Source: CAMTWB01 sp037441775 (GTDB taxonomy: Bacteria > Desulfobacterota > Syntrophia > Syntrophales > CAMTWB01). Taken from it: a stretch of 64,000 bases of DNA. The DNA is taken from the NCBI GenBank assembly GCA_037441775.1, contig JBBIRO010000007.1:62001-126000 (forward strand). The letters run 5' to 3'. This document shows positions 61,854 to 64,000 of the stretch, piece by piece. Within the stretch, counting starts at the first letter, position 1. Each line of letters opens with the position of its first letter. Below the pieces are notes generated by a model. That model ran no database searches, was not told where the DNA came from, and saw only the letters and a list, made by a program, of their open reading frames with translations. A program made the position numbers and the translations under genes.

Positions 61854-63641
61854 ATGAATAGCGGAAAAAAACTGGTCTGGCAGGATGATTTTGGCCCCCG
61901 CCAGAGGCGTTTTCTCCAGCCTTTGGTGGTGAGTATTGTCTCGGCGGTGATCCTCCTTTTGTTTGTTGTAATGGGGGTCATGGATATCAAGAGAAGTGAG
62001 GTGACCTTGCAGGGCTTCATGGAAAATCAGGGCCAAAACCTGATCGGCGTGCTCGAGCGGCTCACCCAGGAGAACCTCAATACTCTCATCAGAGCCCATC
62101 AGCGTCGCGATGTGGATACCTATTTACCACGGGGCGATGAGGCCTTTTTCCCTCACAAGTGGCTTACCAACGCGGTTGCGGTGCTGGGCAGGGAGATTGA
62201 CAGCAAATGGATGGCGGACAACCTCAGTGAGACCTATTTGCGCAAGTATGCCGCGGAAAAAAATCTATGGCTCATTGCGGTGGTTGACAAGAGAGGCCGG
62301 ACACTGTTTCAAAGTCGTTCCCTGCCCGCCATGATGCCCGACAGGGCAGGGAGGTCAGCCACAGGCGAATCGAAGCCTGATTTGATCAGTCGTTTGAGTG
62401 CGGAGAAAAAGATTAACTTTTTAGCCCTCCAGCGTAAGGATGGCAGCGGCACCGTGATTATTGCCCTCGATGAAGAGGGTATGCGCTACTGGAGCGTGAA
62501 GGTGGCCGCGGAAAAGGCGCTGGAAAAGTTCGGCGAGGCGCAGGGTAAGGGTGTTTCTTACATTGTACTGCGAGATGCCAGGGAGGCGATTTTGGGAACG
62601 TCCGGCGTGATCCCGGTGCCCTGGAAGAAGGATGAGATCGACCGCGAAGCGCTTTTATCGGGAAAGAAAAAAATATTAAGTAAAGTGGTCATGTATCGAG
62701 GCAAGGAGGTTCTCGATATAGGAGCGCCTCTGAACCTGGGCGGTAAGATTGTGGGCACCGTGCGTCTGGGGATGGAGCTTGAGGGCACCGAAGCGATCCT
62801 GAAAGAAAATAAACTTAACCTTCTGATTTTTCTGGTTCTTGTTATGGTACTGGCCCTTTTATCCTTGTGGTTTCTCTACCGCACCCAAAACAAGCATCTG
62901 TCGGGGATTGTGGAGATGGAGCGCCGGCTGGAAAAGGCGGAGCGGCTTTCCGCCCTGGGTCAGTTGGCGGCAGGGGTGGCGCATGAAATACGCAATCCCT
63001 TAAACGCAATCAGCATGGCAAGCCAAAGGATGAGCCGGGAATTTATGCCCTCCGATGAAGAAAAGAGAGATGAATTCGAAATGTTCACCGGAATCATCCG
63101 GGATGAGATCCGCCGCCTCAATGATATCATTGAGGAGTTTTTGTCTTTTTCCAAAAGCCGCCGTCTGCAGCTGCGGCGCTATTCGCTGGTCGAGGTGCTG
63201 CAGAAAATTGTGAATCTGATCAGGGAGGAGGCGGCGAGTCGTAATATCAAGATAAATACCCACTGGGCGGCTCGCTCCTGTGACATTCCCATGGATATGG
63301 ACAAGCTGCAGCAGGCCTTCCTCAATTTCTTCAAAAATGCCATGGAATCAATTAATGGCGGTGGAACCATCGATATTGGGGTGATTGCCGCCCGGAAGGG
63401 TTATGTGACGGTCAGCATCAGCGATACCGGATGCGGGATGGAGCCGCCGGAGGTCAGTCAGATATTCAGCCCGGAATACACTACCAAGGAAAAGGGTTTG
63501 GGGTTGGGCCTTGCTCTGGCTCATGAGATTATCCGCGGTCACGGTGGAGAAATCAGAGTTTTCAGTGAACCAGGCGTCGGCACCCGGTTTGAAGTGATCC
63601 TTCCCGTAGAACAGACGCTTGCTGGGGAGGGGCGAACATGA
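61854..63641 (+). CDS. Membrane sensor histidine kinase
   Basis: Kinase of 595 residues. An N-terminal membrane helix (about 24-46) and a second (about 323-346) flank a periplasmic Cache-like sensor region of about 275 residues (KNLWLIAVVDKRGRTLFQSR). Then HisKA with phospho-His377 in GVAHEIRNPLNAIS, and HATPase with N-box FFKNAMESI, DTGCGM and GLGLGLALAHEIIRGHGG. Lacks a PAS domain between TM2 and HisKA. The stop overlaps the response regulator start (ATGA). NtrB/AtoS/ZraS-like partner of an NtrC-type regulator. Confidence 0.92.
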   Translation: MNSGKKLVWQDDFGPRQRRFLQPLVVSIVSAVILLLFVVMGVMDIKRSEVTLQGFMENQGQNLIGVLERLTQENLNTLIRAHQRRDVDTYLPRGDEAFFPHKWLTNAVAVLGREIDSKWMADNLSETYLRKYAAEKNLWLIAVVDKRGRTLFQSRSLPAMMPDRAGRSATGESKPDLISRLSAEKKINFLALQRKDGSGTVIIALDEEGMRYWSVKVAAEKALEKFGEAQGKGVSYIVLRDAREAILGTSGVIPVPWKKDEIDREALLSGKKKILSKVVMYRGKEVLDIGAPLNLGGKIVGTVRLGMELEGTEAILKENKLNLLIFLVLVMVLALLSLWFLYRTQNKHLSGIVEMERRLEKAERLSALGQLAAGVAHEIRNPLNAISMASQRMSREFMPSDEEKRDEFEMFTGIIRDEIRRLNDIIEEFLSFSKSRRLQLRRYSLVEVLQKIVNLIREEAASRNIKINTHWAARSCDIPMDMDKLQQAFLNFFKNAMESINGGGTIDIGVIAARKGYVTVSISDTGCGMEPPEVSQIFSPEYTTKEKGLGLGLALAHEIIRGHGGEIRVFSEPGVGTRFEVILPVEQTLAGEGRT

Positions 63642-64000
63642 AGACGCTTGAGATTCTAGTGGTCGAAGACGGCAAGTCCCAACGGGAGATGCTTAAAAAT
63701 TTCCTGGAGCGGGAGGGTCATAAGGTAGCGGAGGCGGAAGACGGCGAACAGGCATTGGAAAAAATACAAAAGCATCATTACGACCTGCTGCTTTTAGATT
63801 ACAAGATGCCCGGCATGGATGGAATGCAGGTGCTCCAGGAGGTACAGAAAATAAATTGCGAAATAGACGTGGTGATCATCACTGCCTACGGGACGATTGA
63901 GTCCGCGGTGGAGGCGATGAAGGCCGGCGCCATCGATTACATCACCAAGCCTATTGAATTTGATGAACTTCTTTTCCTGATGGGCCGGGTGGCGGAACGG
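63638..64000 (+). CDS. NtrC-type response regulator, receiver domain only (runs off right edge)
   Basis: First 121 residues of a regulator. EILVVEDGKSQ gives the acidic pocket (Glu10, Asp11), the phospho-acceptor is Asp54 in LLLDYKMPGMDG, with Thr82 and Lys104 (TAYGTIESAVEAMKAGA, YITKP). This receiver type is characteristic of sigma-54 activators, so an AAA+ and a DNA-binding domain probably follow beyond the window. Coupled to the kinase by a 4-nt overlap. Confidence 0.88.
   Translation, partial: MKTLEILVVEDGKSQREMLKNFLEREGHKVAEAEDGEQALEKIQKHHYDLLLLDYKMPGMDGMQVLQEVQKINCEIDVVIITAYGTIESAVEAMKAGAIDYITKPIEFDELLFLMGRVAER

Noticed and set aside
1..64000. CRISPR arrays, rRNA operons and tRNA genes
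   Set aside because: Scanning the gaps by eye showed no regularly spaced repeats, no rRNA sequence and no convincing cloverleaf.

Overview
The window is bacterial chromosome from a Gram-negative, probably anaerobic lineage. The gene content and order fit a syntrophic or sulfate-reducer-like member of the Desulfobacterota, close to Syntrophia; this is inference from gene content and no marker phylogeny was run. Supporting signs are an LptE outer-membrane lipoprotein, type IV minor pilins behind a sigma-54 promoter, SelB, an EF-P/EpmA/EpmB set, Trk potassium uptake, and a tungsten-type aldehyde:ferredoxin oxidoreductase (AOR) locus with a tungstate transporter. A 29-base run of N inside rarA shows that this is a draft scaffold.

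Layout. 0-16 kb: the 3' part of hrpA meets a long leftward run head-on. In transcription order that run is psd-pssA-asd-rsmD-coaD-aminotransferase, a purF-like gene, ispG, proS and relA/spoT. 14.7-18.8 kb: an EF-P modification operon (epmB-efp-epmA) is divergent from a bacterial release-factor-like (baeRF-type) gene. 18.8-22.5 kb: a YhaM-like nuclease and selB, then a decayed patch with an IS3-type transposase remnant. 22.5-25.4 kb: four minor pilin genes (fimT/gspH, pilV, pilW, pilX). 25.8-33.5 kb: rpsT, then leftward nusB, an M17 N-domain protein, trkA, trkH, leuS and lptE. 33.7-42.9 kb: a long leftward housekeeping block with rpmF, fatty acid synthesis (fabD-fabG-acpP-fabF), rpiB, glyA, dCMP deaminase, nrdR, ribE, ribBA and ribH. 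The plsX and fabH genes often found after rpmF are absent. ribD, often found beside nrdR and ribE, lies about 15 kb away at 51.6 kb.

43.1-56.8 kb is the accessory and most coherent part. It holds a four-cluster ferredoxin with a CoA-disulfide-reductase-like NAD(P)H:FAD oxidoreductase, then an IclR regulator divergent from a zinc-ribbon/AOR/four-cluster ferredoxin/MoaD-like operon, a DUF2284 metal-binding protein, and a TupABC tungstate importer. Together these could load, assemble and electronically couple a tungsten aldehyde oxidoreductase to NAD. ribD, a bactofilin and a RodZ-like protein sit between the parts. 56.9-64 kb: a cupin-HTH regulator, an acyl-CoA dehydrogenase, a divergent GpsA-like dehydrogenase, rarA, and a two-component pair whose response regulator runs off the right edge.

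The most unusual non-coding signal is at 61.18-61.32 kb. A minus-strand sigma-54-type promoter is followed about 76 nt downstream by a perfect hairpin plus T-tract. This predicts an undescribed small RNA of about 108 nt, antisense to the 3' end of rarA. A family of short dispersed elements with ends like TGACGACTTCGTAAAAAGTC occupies many of the intergenic gaps.
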